Assembly: GCA_029247405.1 (NCBI GenBank)
Contig: JAQWLH010000108.1
Coordinates: 1 to 64,000, forward strand
DNA length: 64,000 nt
From: Mariniblastus sp.
GTDB taxonomy: Bacteria; Planctomycetota; Planctomycetia; Pirellulales; Pirellulaceae
Reading direction: 5' to 3'
Program-made: the position numbers and the translations under genes
Notes under the pieces: generated by a model
Told to the model about the DNA's origin: nothing
Databases searched by the model: none
The model's input: the letters and a program-made list of their open reading frames with translations, nothing else
Shown here: in pieces, positions 46,966-57,027 of the stretch
Layout: every line of letters begins with the position of its first letter
Numbering within the stretch: the first letter of the stretch is position 1

Positions 46966-49527
46966 TTAGTTCCCAAAGTACTCGTGCCCAGAATCACCAC
47001 CACTGATGACAAAAGCGATCAAATCGAGAATTTCCTCCTTGGTCATCCGGTCAAACAAGCCCTCTGGCATGGCTGAGGTTTTTGAGACCTTGAGGTCTTC
47101 GATGGAATCGCGATTGATCGATACACGTTGATTAGGGTCCGTAAGATCCGTATTGAGAACCAAAGAGCCTCCATTCTTTTTGATACCTAGATTCACAATT
47201 ACGCCATTGTGAACGACCCCATCCTCAGTAAGCACCATCACTGCAGAAAATTGATCGTTGATGACTTTGCTGGGATTGATTACCTGATCAAGCAAGTCGT
47301 GTGGAGAATAGCGACGGCCAGCAGTCGTTAAATCGGGCCCCGTCATGCCACCTTGATTGTCAAAGCGGTGACACGCGAAACACCCAGATGCCGCAAACAT
47401 TTTACGTCCGTTGGCGAAGTCTCGTTGTTTCAGACCAGTCTGGGCGGCTTGCGACAATTCATCAAGCGTCCATTTTGTTTCCGCTCGTCCGTCAAAAATG
47501 GCCCCAAGGTTTTCGAGGGCAGATTTTTTAACCGGTTTTTGAGCGAGAATCTTTTTTAGCGACGATTTTTGAGATTTGCTCAATGAAGCAACAGCGTCCG
47601 CTCGAATGAACTCGATGAATTTCGCGAAACTAGCTCCGCCGCGATAATTGGCAGCCTTCAGAAACCATTCAAAGTAAGCTGTGCTCAGCTCGTCGGTCCA
47701 ACCCGATTTCAGCATGCGAATTGAACGTGCGTACTGCATTTGCTCTTCTTGAGTAGGAGCGGCTTCAATCATCGCCATTGCTTTTGCCGCAATCGTTGGC
47801 GACTGAAGTCCTGCGAGCGTTTCACATAATAGCCAGTTCAACTCCGTCGACTCCGATGGCAACAGCGGGTCGATGGCAGCAATTAGCTTTTGGACGGTTG
47901 CATCTTCGGGCTGGCCAAATCGATTAAGAATGATCTGCAGTGTGCGCTGCAATGTTAATTGACTGGTCGCATCGAGTTTTGACAGATCAGTCGCGAGGAA
48001 CGCACCCAGCAGCCTATCTCGCATCTTAGTATCAAGCGGCGGAGCCGAATCTGACGTGTGTTGCGGGCAGATACCAGCCACTCGGGCGAGAGCCAGCAGT
48101 GCCTCAACCTGAATCTTGGGATTGGTTTCAGTTAATGCCTTTTCAGACCAAGTCTCAACTGGCTGATGTTCGATTGCTGTTCGTGCCGCGAATCGAATGA
48201 AGCGATCGGAATGAGCAAGGTGCGGCCACGCAACGGCAATCGCACCGGGATCCTGGCGGCCGTGGAAGGCTTCCAATGAACGACGCAGCGCTACCGAATC
48301 GTTAATCGTCGGAGCCATTTCCACCAGCTCGGTTGATTCGTCACCTACGTAAGTGACACGATAAAGTCCTGACTGAACTTTTCGACCACCTATCGTAAAG
48401 TACATCGCACCATCGTCCGGATGAATGATGGCGTCGGTGATTGGCAAAGGGGCGCCAGTTAAAAACTCTTCTTTCGTCGCGGTGTAAGATGACCCTTCGG
48501 GCTTCAAGTGGACCGCGTAGAGTTTGCCCCAACTCCAATCAAGTGCATAGAACGCGTTCTGATACTTGGCGGGAAATTTTGCTCCATAACCAAATGTCGT
48601 GCCCGTCGGTGAACCAGGGCCAATATCGAAAGCGGCTGGAAGATTATCAGCGTAAAACGAAGGTCGCTTTCCAGCTCCATTTCGCCAGCCGAACTCGGCC
48701 CCACTGACCACATGGCAAATCCGAGTTGGACGATACCAGGGCGTATTAAAGTCGTACTCCATATCCGCGTCGTACGTAAACAGTTCCCCTTCACGATTGA
48801 TGGCGCCATCAAAGATATTGCGAAAACCCGAGGCGTAAGCTTCAAACGATTTACCCTCCGGATCAACTTTGTAAATGATACCGCCAGGTGCCAGCCTTCC
48901 GCGATTATGACCTCGTCCATCAGGCATGCTTGGCAGAAGGTGGTCTTCCCCCCAGACTTGTCGGACCGGAGATGATTCTGCCAATGCCGTTGGATTGGTG
49001 GTGTTGCCGGTGATCAGGAAAAGTGATTTTCCATCCTTGGTCGGCACAACGGCGTGGACGCCGTGATCTCCCCTGGCTTCCATCCCCCTCAACAGCTCTA
49101 CCTTGTCCAGTTGATCATCTCCATCACTGTCCGTGATCCGGTACAAACCGGACGAGATTTTTCTTTCGTAGTCATTGACGCCGACATACAACGCATCGAA
49201 TGCCCAAACCATTCCATTGACCGCCCGAATATCAGCGGGCACGGGTTGGACATCGGTATCGCGAATCGTTTCCCCACTGGCTGGTGGTGTAATTCGATAA
49301 AGCCCACCAAACTGATCGCTTACCAGTAACCTGCCTTTGTTATCAGTGCAGAGGTTGACCCACGAGCCCTGTGTATCACCGGGAACTGAGTACAGCAGCT
49401 CAACCTTAAATCCCTTAGCCGCTTTAATACGTTCAACAGGTGTTGCTTTGTTGCCAACTTTTTCATTCTGAGCATAGGCCACGTTCGAAACTAATGCGAT
49501 CATGGCGAGTATTGCGAGTCGTTTCAT
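46966..49527 (-). CDS. PVC-type exported dehydrogenase: beta-propeller plus HEAT-like region plus cytochrome c
   Basis: 853 residues. A signal peptide (LAILAMIALVSNVAYAQ), then a glucose/sorbosone dehydrogenase-like beta-propeller (about 30-400, e.g. GRLLVSDQFGGLYRITPP and GDHGVHAVVPTKDG), then a helical HEAT-like part, and a C-terminal cytochrome c domain with haem motif CFACH (Cys716, Cys719, His720) and likely axial Met in TSAMPEG. This domain order is characteristic of planctomycetes and Verrucomicrobia, where such proteins sit beside sulfatases and glycan genes. It probably oxidises a sugar or passes electrons in the periplasm; the substrate is unknown. Confidence 0.92.
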   Translation of the reverse strand: MKRLAILAMIALVSNVAYAQNEKVGNKATPVERIKAAKGFKVELLYSVPGDTQGSWVNLCTDNKGRLLVSDQFGGLYRITPPASGETIRDTDVQPVPADIRAVNGMVWAFDALYVGVNDYERKISSGLYRITDSDGDDQLDKVELLRGMEARGDHGVHAVVPTKDGKSLFLITGNTTNPTALAESSPVRQVWGEDHLLPSMPDGRGHNRGRLAPGGIIYKVDPEGKSFEAYASGFRNIFDGAINREGELFTYDADMEYDFNTPWYRPTRICHVVSGAEFGWRNGAGKRPSFYADNLPAAFDIGPGSPTGTTFGYGAKFPAKYQNAFYALDWSWGKLYAVHLKPEGSSYTATKEEFLTGAPLPITDAIIHPDDGAMYFTIGGRKVQSGLYRVTYVGDESTELVEMAPTINDSVALRRSLEAFHGRQDPGAIAVAWPHLAHSDRFIRFAARTAIEHQPVETWSEKALTETNPKIQVEALLALARVAGICPQHTSDSAPPLDTKMRDRLLGAFLATDLSKLDATSQLTLQRTLQIILNRFGQPEDATVQKLIAAIDPLLPSESTELNWLLCETLAGLQSPTIAAKAMAMIEAAPTQEEQMQYARSIRMLKSGWTDELSTAYFEWFLKAANYRGGASFAKFIEFIRADAVASLSKSQKSSLKKILAQKPVKKSALENLGAIFDGRAETKWTLDELSQAAQTGLKQRDFANGRKMFAASGCFACHRFDNQGGMTGPDLTTAGRRYSPHDLLDQVINPSKVINDQFSAVMVLTEDGVVHNGVIVNLGIKKNGGSLVLNTDLTDPNQRVSINRDSIEDLKVSKTSAMPEGLFDRMTKEEILDLIAFVISGGDSGHEYFGN

Positions 49528-50504
49528 TCTTCTGATTGGCCTACTTTTTTATGGGGTGGATTTCTTTTAACGTGGTCATCGTGGCGGATGTTTTCAATCA
49601 CCCAAGTACCAGCCAGAACGGCAGTACTAGGAACCATCATTGATATCGGGTCACTCAACATCACACAACGTTTTATCATAGCACTTTTATCGTATTCGAT
49701 GATGAGCAGTTTTAAGTGTTAGCCATCTTCCAAGATTCATAAATAACAATCAACGATCGTCGATTTTGACTTTCAAGCGCTTTGGATGAGGTCTTTTTTA
49801 ATAATTCATGATCCTTGCTCTTGTTGTATGTTTTTATGGTATTGAAAAAGACGGTCCAAAGCTCTCCTTCCCAATTTCGCTCAACCTATCCTTCGATTCG
49901 TCGAGCTTGAAAGGGTTACTTTCACGTGTCATTGGTTAACTGCGCGCAAATAGCGGATCTAAAACCTGCCTCATCTCGATTAATCTGCGACAGCGGGGGT
50001 CAAATATTGATGAAGTCAAATCTATGATTTGCTTCCAACTAGGGTGACGCGAGTTACGACGTGGCACGCTCAAAATTGCGACGTTTCCACCAACGAAGTG
50101 ATGAAATCTCGCCCTAAAAAAACATCTGTCTGGAATTTCTCCCAGAAGCGGAGCGAGTGCCGAGAAGAAATTGACTGGGGTTGCGCTGCTACGACCGAAC
50201 GATCTCGAACACCGCGCCGGCAGGTTATTTGCATTAATTTGTTATAAAAACAAGCAGGGCCTGGCTGTCAACCCGACTACAGCCGCGTCTCATCGTTTAT
50301 GTGAACGCCCCGAGCTGCGTATTATTGAAAATGTTTATTTCCCGCAAAACATTGTATATCAATATATATATGAAATACACTAAAGGCCTTAATCAAGTTG
50401 GATACCTCTCTTTTAGTTTTAAAACTTTGCCGGTAGCCACTTGTCGACCACCAATTCCGACGGCGTCTAACGCTCGGCTTGAAACCTGGCAACGAAAGCA
50501 AACA
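49528..50504. other. AT-rich divergent intergenic region before the MoxR operon
   Basis: About 980 bases between the dehydrogenase and the MoxR gene, divergently transcribed. The part at 50225-50420 is markedly AT-rich (e.g. ATTGTATATCAATATATATA) and probably carries the operon promoter. Open frames here, including an in-frame extension of MoxR, lack protein-like sequence. A long leader is possible. Confidence 0.45.
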
Positions 50505-51530
50505 ATGACAGAGCATGGGGATGACATTCAGGCTGTTGAGAGACTCGGCGAGGCGCGAGATGCGATCGTCAACGAATTGCGTAAAACGATCGTTGGAATG
50601 GATGACGTCATCGACGAGATGATGATCGCCATTTTTGCTCGTGGACACTGCCTCCTGGTTGGCGTACCGGGTTTGGCCAAAACATTACTGGTCAGCTCGT
50701 TGGCACAAACCATGTCATTATCATTCAAGCGCATTCAGTTTACACCTGATCTGATGCCTTCAGACATCACCGGGACCGAGCTCCTACAGGAGGACGCCGA
50801 GACTCACCAGCGGCGATTCAAATTCCAAAAGGGTCCCGTGTTCACCAATCTCTTGCTGGCTGATGAGATCAACCGAACGCCGCCCAAGACTCAGGCTGCG
50901 TTACTTGAGGCGATGCAGGAAAAGCGAGTCTCTTCCGGTGGCGTGGACTACAAGCTCGACCAACCATTCTTCGTACTGGCCACTCAAAACCCGATCGAAC
51001 AGGAGGGCACCTACCCGCTTCCCGAAGCCCAACTCGATCGTTTCCTGTTCAACATCATGGTCAAGTACCCCAGCCGCACCGAGGAGCTCGACATCATGCG
51101 GAGTGTGACCAATGACGAAGAACCGGTGCTGAACGAGGTGGTCGACGGCCCCACGATTCAGGAATTCCAGCACGTGGTTCGGCGTATCCCGGTAGCCGAT
51201 CACGTATTTGAATATGCGGCAGAATTGGTCCGGGCCACACGTCCTGACGAGCCGAATGCTCCAGAGTTTGTCAAAAAATTAATGGCTTGGGGAGCTGGTC
51301 CACGGGCGTCGCTCAACTTGATTCTCGCCGGTAAAGCTCGAGCCGCCCTGCGTGGTAGGACACATGTTTCTGTCGAAGACATCAAGGCGTTATGCCTGCC
51401 GATCCTCCGCCATCGCATCATTCCCAGTTTTGCGGCGCGCTCCGAAGGCATGACGGCGGACATGCTAATTGAAAAACTGATTGCAGAAACTCCGACCGAC
51501 GAAAACCTACTCTCACGGAAGACAGGTTAA
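50505..51530 (+). CDS. MoxR-family AAA+ ATPase
   Basis: 341 residues from the ATG at 50505, which fits the family N-terminus; the frame stays open upstream to 50301 but that part is not protein-like. Walker A is GVPGLAKT (residues 53-60), Walker B is LLLADE (116-121), then INRTPPKTQAALLEAM, and the sensor region ATQNPIEQEGTYPLPEAQLD. MoxR ATPases act as chaperones that remodel or insert partner proteins, typically with vWA proteins encoded next to them. That is the arrangement here. First gene of a long operon, 4 bases before DUF58. Confidence 0.94.
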   Translation: MTEHGDDIQAVERLGEARDAIVNELRKTIVGMDDVIDEMMIAIFARGHCLLVGVPGLAKTLLVSSLAQTMSLSFKRIQFTPDLMPSDITGTELLQEDAETHQRRFKFQKGPVFTNLLLADEINRTPPKTQAALLEAMQEKRVSSGGVDYKLDQPFFVLATQNPIEQEGTYPLPEAQLDRFLFNIMVKYPSRTEELDIMRSVTNDEEPVLNEVVDGPTIQEFQHVVRRIPVADHVFEYAAELVRATRPDEPNAPEFVKKLMAWGAGPRASLNLILAGKARAALRGRTHVSVEDIKALCLPILRHRIIPSFAARSEGMTADMLIEKLIAETPTDENLLSRKTG

Positions 51531-51534
51531 CCGG

Positions 51535-52452
51535 GTGTCCGAACATCTACCACAAACCAATTATCTGCTGCCTGAGGTGCTGCAAAAGTTGGGCGACTTG
51601 CAGCTAGTCGCGCGCGAGGTCGTGGAAGGCTTGCGAGCGGGTACGCATCGCAGTCCCCTCCGTGGCTTCAGCACTGAATTCGCGCATCACCGGCAGTACG
51701 CACCCGGAGATGCAATTCGAAACATTGACTGGCGAGTGTTCGGTCGCACCGACCGTTACTACACCAAGCTCTACGAAGCGGAAACAAATTTCGATTGTCA
51801 CATTTTGATTGATGCCAGTTCTTCCATGAACTATGCCTCAGGCAAAGTCAGCAAATTGGAGTATGCTAAATTTCTGGCAGCCTCACTAGCTTATCTTGTA
51901 CTCAAACAACGCGATTCGGTGGGGCTGTCTATTTTTGACTCGGAGGTACGCGCCTACCTACCCCCGCGTTCTTCAATGGGAATTATCTTGCAGATTGATC
52001 AGCTCCTCCGCGAGATCAAACCAACCCCCCGTACCAACATCGCCCGGCAGTTGCAGGATATCGCGCTGATGATGAAGCGACGTTCTATTGTCGTGCTTAT
52101 CTCCGATTTGCTTTCTGACGTGGATGAAGTTCAGGCTGGGCTCGACCGCCTTCGATTTGCCGGTCACAACGTTGTTGTCTTGCATACGTTGGATCCCTAT
52201 GAATTGGAATTCCCGTTTCAGGGCGCGTGGTGTTTTGAAGGACTTGAGGGAGAAGAGCCCTTAACCACACAAGCCGAACGAATACGAGAGGATTATCTGA
52301 CCAGCTTCAATGAATATATGAAGACACTTCGCGAGGGATGCGTCGCGACTCATGTTGATTACGCTACCATCAATACTTCCCTCCCACTGGATGGCGTCTT
52401 AAGCGAGTTTTTTTTCAAGCGTCAGGCAATGCTTGATGGGGCTCGGTCATGA
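51535..52452 (+). CDS. DUF58 (vWA-like) protein
   Basis: 305 residues from the GTG at 51535. The DUF58 signature YAPGDAIRNIDWRVFGRTDR is present, followed by a vWA-like domain with ILIDASSSM (intact DxSxS). Later SIVVLISDLLSDVDE and VVVLHTLDP fit the same fold. Usual MoxR partner. Its stop overlaps the next start by 4 bases (ATGA). Confidence 0.92.
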   Translation: MSEHLPQTNYLLPEVLQKLGDLQLVAREVVEGLRAGTHRSPLRGFSTEFAHHRQYAPGDAIRNIDWRVFGRTDRYYTKLYEAETNFDCHILIDASSSMNYASGKVSKLEYAKFLAASLAYLVLKQRDSVGLSIFDSEVRAYLPPRSSMGIILQIDQLLREIKPTPRTNIARQLQDIALMMKRRSIVVLISDLLSDVDEVQAGLDRLRFAGHNVVVLHTLDPYELEFPFQGAWCFEGLEGEEPLTTQAERIREDYLTSFNEYMKTLREGCVATHVDYATINTSLPLDGVLSEFFFKRQAMLDGARS

Positions 52453-54650
52453 CCTTCCTCAACCCCTACGTTCTACTTGCTGGGCTGGCAGTCGCCTTGC
52501 CGATCGTGGCTCATCTTCTGAACCGGTATCAAGTCCAGCATACTCCCTGGGCCGCAATGCAGTTCCTCAACCGCAGCGTGCGCGTTCGATCCCGGCAGTT
52601 GCGGCTTCGCGACCTACTTCTGCTCATTCTTCGCTGTTTTGCAGTACTCCTCTTAGCACTTGCCTTGGCCCGGCCGGCCACGCAAAACCCAGATGGCTCC
52701 TGGCTGCCGGGCGAGCGGCGAGCCGGCGTCGTGATCGCCCTGGATGCTTCTTTCAGCATGCAGCATCACGACGGTAACTCAACACGTTTTGAACGCGCGG
52801 TGAAACAGGCGGGTGTTATCAGCGAGCGAATCCATACCGGCGATCCGGTTACCCTCGTTTTACTCGGTAATGAACATCGAGTTGTCGCCCGAAATATGGC
52901 GTTTGAACCAGTACAGTTCCGCGCGATCCTTCAGCAACAAACAGCATCTGCGGAGTCACTGGATTTGGACAGCGTGCCGAAGTGCCTCCAAGAACTGGCC
53001 GAGGATATGAATACCCACCAGAGGGAAGTCTATCTTGTCAGCGATGTTCAGGCACAAGTTTGGGATCACCGTTCCGATCAACTACGGAATGCCATGCAAG
53101 ATTTGAGTGAGATTGCCAGTGTTTTTGTGGTGCCAGTTTTGGGTAACTCCGACAATCTGGCGGTCACGAATCTGGAGTTTGTTTCCGGATTGCTTCGCAA
53201 GGGCACTGTCGCTCGCTATCAGGCTACCGTACGAAACTGCGGCTTGAGCCCGGTCTCTGATGTTGAGGTTCAGTGCCGAGTCGATGGTGTCGAGATCGAC
53301 AGCAAACTTATTCGCTCGATTCGACCTGATTCCTCCGAAACCGTTTCATTGTTCGTCCCGTTTCATAATGTCGGAGCCACCCGGATTACGGCAGAGATCA
53401 ATGGAGACTCGCTGGAGACCGACAACGTTCGTCGGGCCGTGGCCATGGTGCGGGACCGTGTTTCGGTCCTTTGCGTGGATGGCTCTTCGGGGGACACCGG
53501 CCGGATTATTGTCTCGGCGCTGTTAGCCCGAGATGATGGGACGGAAGACGAAGACTACGTGGTACGCAGCGTGCCATGGCTCTCCCTGCCCGCACAAGAT
53601 CTTGAGAATGTCGATGTTATCGTCCTAGCCGATGTCCCCGACATCACTTCGGATCAGGCCCGGCAACTTTCGCAACATGTCCGCCAAGGGGGAGGTCTAG
53701 TCTGGTTTGCAGGCGATCAGGTAAAGATCGCCGAGTGGAACGAGCGATCTGCAGGGCAGAACATGGAAACGGGCAAGGCTGAGACTCCATTGCTTCCGGC
53801 CGTGATTGGCCAAGTGGTTGATAGCCGCGATGCCCTGGGAGCCGGAAAACCACTCGATCCCAGCATGCCCGATCACGTTTTGTGTCGTCCGTTGCGATCC
53901 CTGCCCGAGGACCTGCTCAGTGAAACACGTTTTCTCAAGCGACTCAAAGTGGAACCTTCGGCGACCAGTGTTCCTGTCCTGAATCTGGCTGGTAGCGACT
54001 CGCCAATCCTTCTCGAGCACACCCTTGGTCGCGGGCACGTCGTTATGTTCACCACTTCGGCTGAAGCGACTTGGAATAATATGGCACTGACGCCCGTCTT
54101 TCCGATGCTGATGCAACAGATCGTGACTTATTTGGCAGGTCGCGAATTTGAACAGCCACGGCTTGTCGGTGATTCACTTTCTTTGGCGTATACCAACGAG
54201 CCCGATGCCAACAACGCGGTTTTTGATACCCCAGCAGAACAAACGATTACAGTGCCCGTGCGTGAGTATCGTGACCAGTACGTAGCGCTCCTCGAGAATG
54301 CGACTGAAGCTGGATTTTACATGGCTCGCGTCAGCGTGCAGGCCCCAGGAATGCCGATTGCGGTCAACGTTGATTGCCGCGAATCTGATGTCGCCTGCCT
54401 GACCGAATCTGAATTGAGTTCCAGTCTTGAAGGGACCGGCATCATGGTCGTCGCGACGGAAACTGATCTGTTGTCCTCCATCGAAGCGACCCGCACGGGC
54501 CGCTCGTCTTGGCGATTCTTCATGCTCGCGGGCCTTGCCGTGCTGCTAATCGAATCCCTTTTTGCGGATCACCTACTCAAAAGGCAATGGGCCCGACAAC
54601 CGAAACCCGACCAGTCGCCGACAAAAGATGGGGTGACCGTAAATGCTTGA
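52449..54650 (+). CDS. BatA-like membrane protein with vWA domain
   Basis: 733 residues. The N-terminal module (FLNPYVLLAGLAVALPIVAHL, then a PWAAMQFL motif and LRLRDLLLLILRCFAVLLLALALARP) is the BatA/aerotolerance-operon N-domain with two helices. A vWA domain follows with DASFS (Asp99-Ser101-Ser103). Then beta-rich regions, a glutamine amidotransferase-like part (DVIVLADVPDI; GGGLVWFAGDQV) and a C-terminal helix (FFMLAGLAVLLIESLF). Overlaps the next gene by 8 bases. Confidence 0.88.
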   Translation: MTFLNPYVLLAGLAVALPIVAHLLNRYQVQHTPWAAMQFLNRSVRVRSRQLRLRDLLLLILRCFAVLLLALALARPATQNPDGSWLPGERRAGVVIALDASFSMQHHDGNSTRFERAVKQAGVISERIHTGDPVTLVLLGNEHRVVARNMAFEPVQFRAILQQQTASAESLDLDSVPKCLQELAEDMNTHQREVYLVSDVQAQVWDHRSDQLRNAMQDLSEIASVFVVPVLGNSDNLAVTNLEFVSGLLRKGTVARYQATVRNCGLSPVSDVEVQCRVDGVEIDSKLIRSIRPDSSETVSLFVPFHNVGATRITAEINGDSLETDNVRRAVAMVRDRVSVLCVDGSSGDTGRIIVSALLARDDGTEDEDYVVRSVPWLSLPAQDLENVDVIVLADVPDITSDQARQLSQHVRQGGGLVWFAGDQVKIAEWNERSAGQNMETGKAETPLLPAVIGQVVDSRDALGAGKPLDPSMPDHVLCRPLRSLPEDLLSETRFLKRLKVEPSATSVPVLNLAGSDSPILLEHTLGRGHVVMFTTSAEATWNNMALTPVFPMLMQQIVTYLAGREFEQPRLVGDSLSLAYTNEPDANNAVFDTPAEQTITVPVREYRDQYVALLENATEAGFYMARVSVQAPGMPIAVNVDCRESDVACLTESELSSSLEGTGIMVVATETDLLSSIEATRTGRSSWRFFMLAGLAVLLIESLFADHLLKRQWARQPKPDQSPTKDGVTVNA

Positions 54651-57027
54651 GTTAATTTTCAGCAGTGGCCAGATCGAACGTCTTTTTTGGGCACGTCCAT
54701 TACACACCGCTACCATGCTGACGATTTTTATCGGAGTGATCCTGCTGTGTGTTTACCTCTATCGCCGCCCCTGGGGCCTGCAACCTTGGTTGCGCGTTGG
54801 ATTGGGTAGCCTCAGGCTGATCGTACTGGTCCTGATCCTAGCCACCTTGTTCGAACCAACGGCGGTCATTCGCGAAACCCACACGCAGCAACGGGGCCTT
54901 CCAGTCCTGATCGATGTCTCCGAAAGCATGACGATGAAGGACCAGCGCAAGCGTCCCGAAGATCTCGTCGAAGCCGCAGTTGCTCTGGACCTACTCGCGT
55001 CCTCTTCAGAAGCCGAACCGGATCAAGCGACCCTGAATCTCGATGCCAAACAGCGTCAAATGATTGCCGATGCTTCGCGTTTGACTCTGGCTACGAGCCT
55101 GTTATCCCAATCGGCTCGACCAACGCTCGAATCGATTGGCGAGCATGTCGACATCAGCTATCACGCTTTTGGCAAAACAACTCGCATGCTAAGTGACGAT
55201 CATTTGCTGGCACCCAAAATCATATCTGAACTCAAAGCGGCCGAACCGGAAACGTCGATTGCCGAGTCGCTCGAAACAGTCGCCAACTCTGGCAATGCCC
55301 CACCGACGGGAATTGTGCTGTTGTCGGACGGGATCGATAATGCCACCTCACGGCGATCTGAATCTATCCTTCGAGACCTCGGCACTCGCGGCATTCCGGT
55401 CTACACCGTACCTATTGGCTTAGCCGATCCGGACGATGTCTCCATCCGCAACATCGTCATGCAGGAGGTTGCCTATTCGGGGGACCGAGTTCCCGTCCGG
55501 GTTCAACTCCAATCCAAGGGATACGAAAAACGGATGGCTCGGCTGACCGTGCGGCTCAACGGTCGACGTGTATCTCAACGAACCGTTCGTTTTGACAATG
55601 GCTTGCAGTTCGAGGACATCGACTTTCGTGTCGATGTCTATGAGAAAGGTGCGGCTCAGATCACCGTTTCCATCGAGCCCTTCGATGAAGAGGTTTCGGT
55701 CAACAACAATCGAATCGAACGAAGCATCCGCATCGTCAATGAAAAGGTCAACGTGCTCTACATCGAGGGCAATGCGCGATGGGAATACCGGTACCTCCGG
55801 GCAATCCTTAAACGCGATCCCAGAATTAATGCCACCTTCATCGCTTCCAATGTCGGGCCCGAAGTCGCCCGAAATTCCCCCGAACACATCGAGCGATTCC
55901 CCACCGACCGGAACGAGGCCTTTCAATACGACCTGATCATCCTCGGTGATGTGAACGCCTCATTTTTCAAGGACGACGAATTGGAGCTACTTGAGGAACT
56001 TGTTCGTGATCGTGGCGCATCGCTACTAATGCTGTGTGGCCCCATGCACTCACCTGGTTCGTATGCTGGCACCTCCGTAGAGACGATGCTCCCCGTTCGA
56101 TTCAATCCTGATGAGCCATGGGAAGAGGTCGCCGAATCAATTTATCCGGTGCTTACTCCCGAAGGCAGCAGCAGCTTGGTCATGACTTTGGAAAACGAGA
56201 TGGAGGCCAATGATCGCATCTGGAGCCGAGTGGCTCCGCTTGACCACTTGCCTCCGCTATTGGCGCCCAAGCCTGGAGCGACGGTGTTGGCGGTGCTTTC
56301 CGATAGCGGTTCTCGAGCCCAGCGTTACCCGCTCGTGGCATGGCAACGCTTCGGCACAGGCAAATGCATGTCCGTCGCCTCAGACAGACTTTGGCGACTT
56401 CGCTTTAAGACCGGTGACAAGTATCACTGGCGTCTCTGGTCACAGTGCATCCAGTTCATGACTCTGTCCCGATTGATGGGTGAGCATAAACGCGTACGTC
56501 TGGAAACGGACCGGGCTATCTATCCCGTTGGTGACCAGTGCCGACTTTATGCGCATGTGCTCGACACTGACTTTGAACCTGTCGTGCAACCAAGTTTCGA
56601 TATCATCGTAAGTGGTCTCGACGGGGTGAGTGCGAGGGAAACCGTCAGCCTCCGTCCCGATCGATCTCATCCTGGTCTTTATGACGGCTACTTTACACCG
56701 CCAGCGGCGGGCCGTTATCGAGTCGAATCCAATACTGATGATCAGAGTGTTTCCAACACAACAGAATTCCAAGTGGCCGTCGTCAAACGGGAACTGACCG
56801 ACCCAAACGTGCGTCTTGAAAACATGAAACGCATTGCAGATCTGACGGGCGGCGCATGTTTGAGCATACAGGATTTTTCGCAACTAGCATCACTTGTAAA
56901 TGACGAACCAGTGACGACCACCATCCGCACACAACGACCGCTGTGGGACAATGCCTGGGTGGCTTTTTTGCTCTGCATCCTGGTAGGGCTAGAGTGGATC
57001 ATACGGAGGAGGAATGATCTCCCATGA
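54643..57027 (+). CDS. Membrane protein with vWA and amidotransferase-like domains
   Basis: 794 residues. Two N-terminal helices (about 21-40 and 55-70), a vWA-type motif DVSES (Asp91, Ser93, Ser95), then Ig-like beta regions, and a GATase1-like segment (VNVLYIEGNARWEYRYLRAI; YDLIILGDVNASFF; LLMLCGP). A C-terminal helix (WVAFLLCILVGLEWII) ends the protein. It looks like a diverged sister of the preceding gene product. Overlaps the next gene by 4 bases (ATGA). Confidence 0.85.
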   Translation: MLELIFSSGQIERLFWARPLHTATMLTIFIGVILLCVYLYRRPWGLQPWLRVGLGSLRLIVLVLILATLFEPTAVIRETHTQQRGLPVLIDVSESMTMKDQRKRPEDLVEAAVALDLLASSSEAEPDQATLNLDAKQRQMIADASRLTLATSLLSQSARPTLESIGEHVDISYHAFGKTTRMLSDDHLLAPKIISELKAAEPETSIAESLETVANSGNAPPTGIVLLSDGIDNATSRRSESILRDLGTRGIPVYTVPIGLADPDDVSIRNIVMQEVAYSGDRVPVRVQLQSKGYEKRMARLTVRLNGRRVSQRTVRFDNGLQFEDIDFRVDVYEKGAAQITVSIEPFDEEVSVNNNRIERSIRIVNEKVNVLYIEGNARWEYRYLRAILKRDPRINATFIASNVGPEVARNSPEHIERFPTDRNEAFQYDLIILGDVNASFFKDDELELLEELVRDRGASLLMLCGPMHSPGSYAGTSVETMLPVRFNPDEPWEEVAESIYPVLTPEGSSSLVMTLENEMEANDRIWSRVAPLDHLPPLLAPKPGATVLAVLSDSGSRAQRYPLVAWQRFGTGKCMSVASDRLWRLRFKTGDKYHWRLWSQCIQFMTLSRLMGEHKRVRLETDRAIYPVGDQCRLYAHVLDTDFEPVVQPSFDIIVSGLDGVSARETVSLRPDRSHPGLYDGYFTPPAAGRYRVESNTDDQSVSNTTEFQVAVVKRELTDPNVRLENMKRIADLTGGACLSIQDFSQLASLVNDEPVTTTIRTQRPLWDNAWVAFLLCILVGLEWIIRRRNDLP

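Noticed and set aside
50301-50504. N-terminal extension of the MoxR frame
   Set aside because: AT-rich, not protein-like, and the family N-terminus fits the ATG at 50505.
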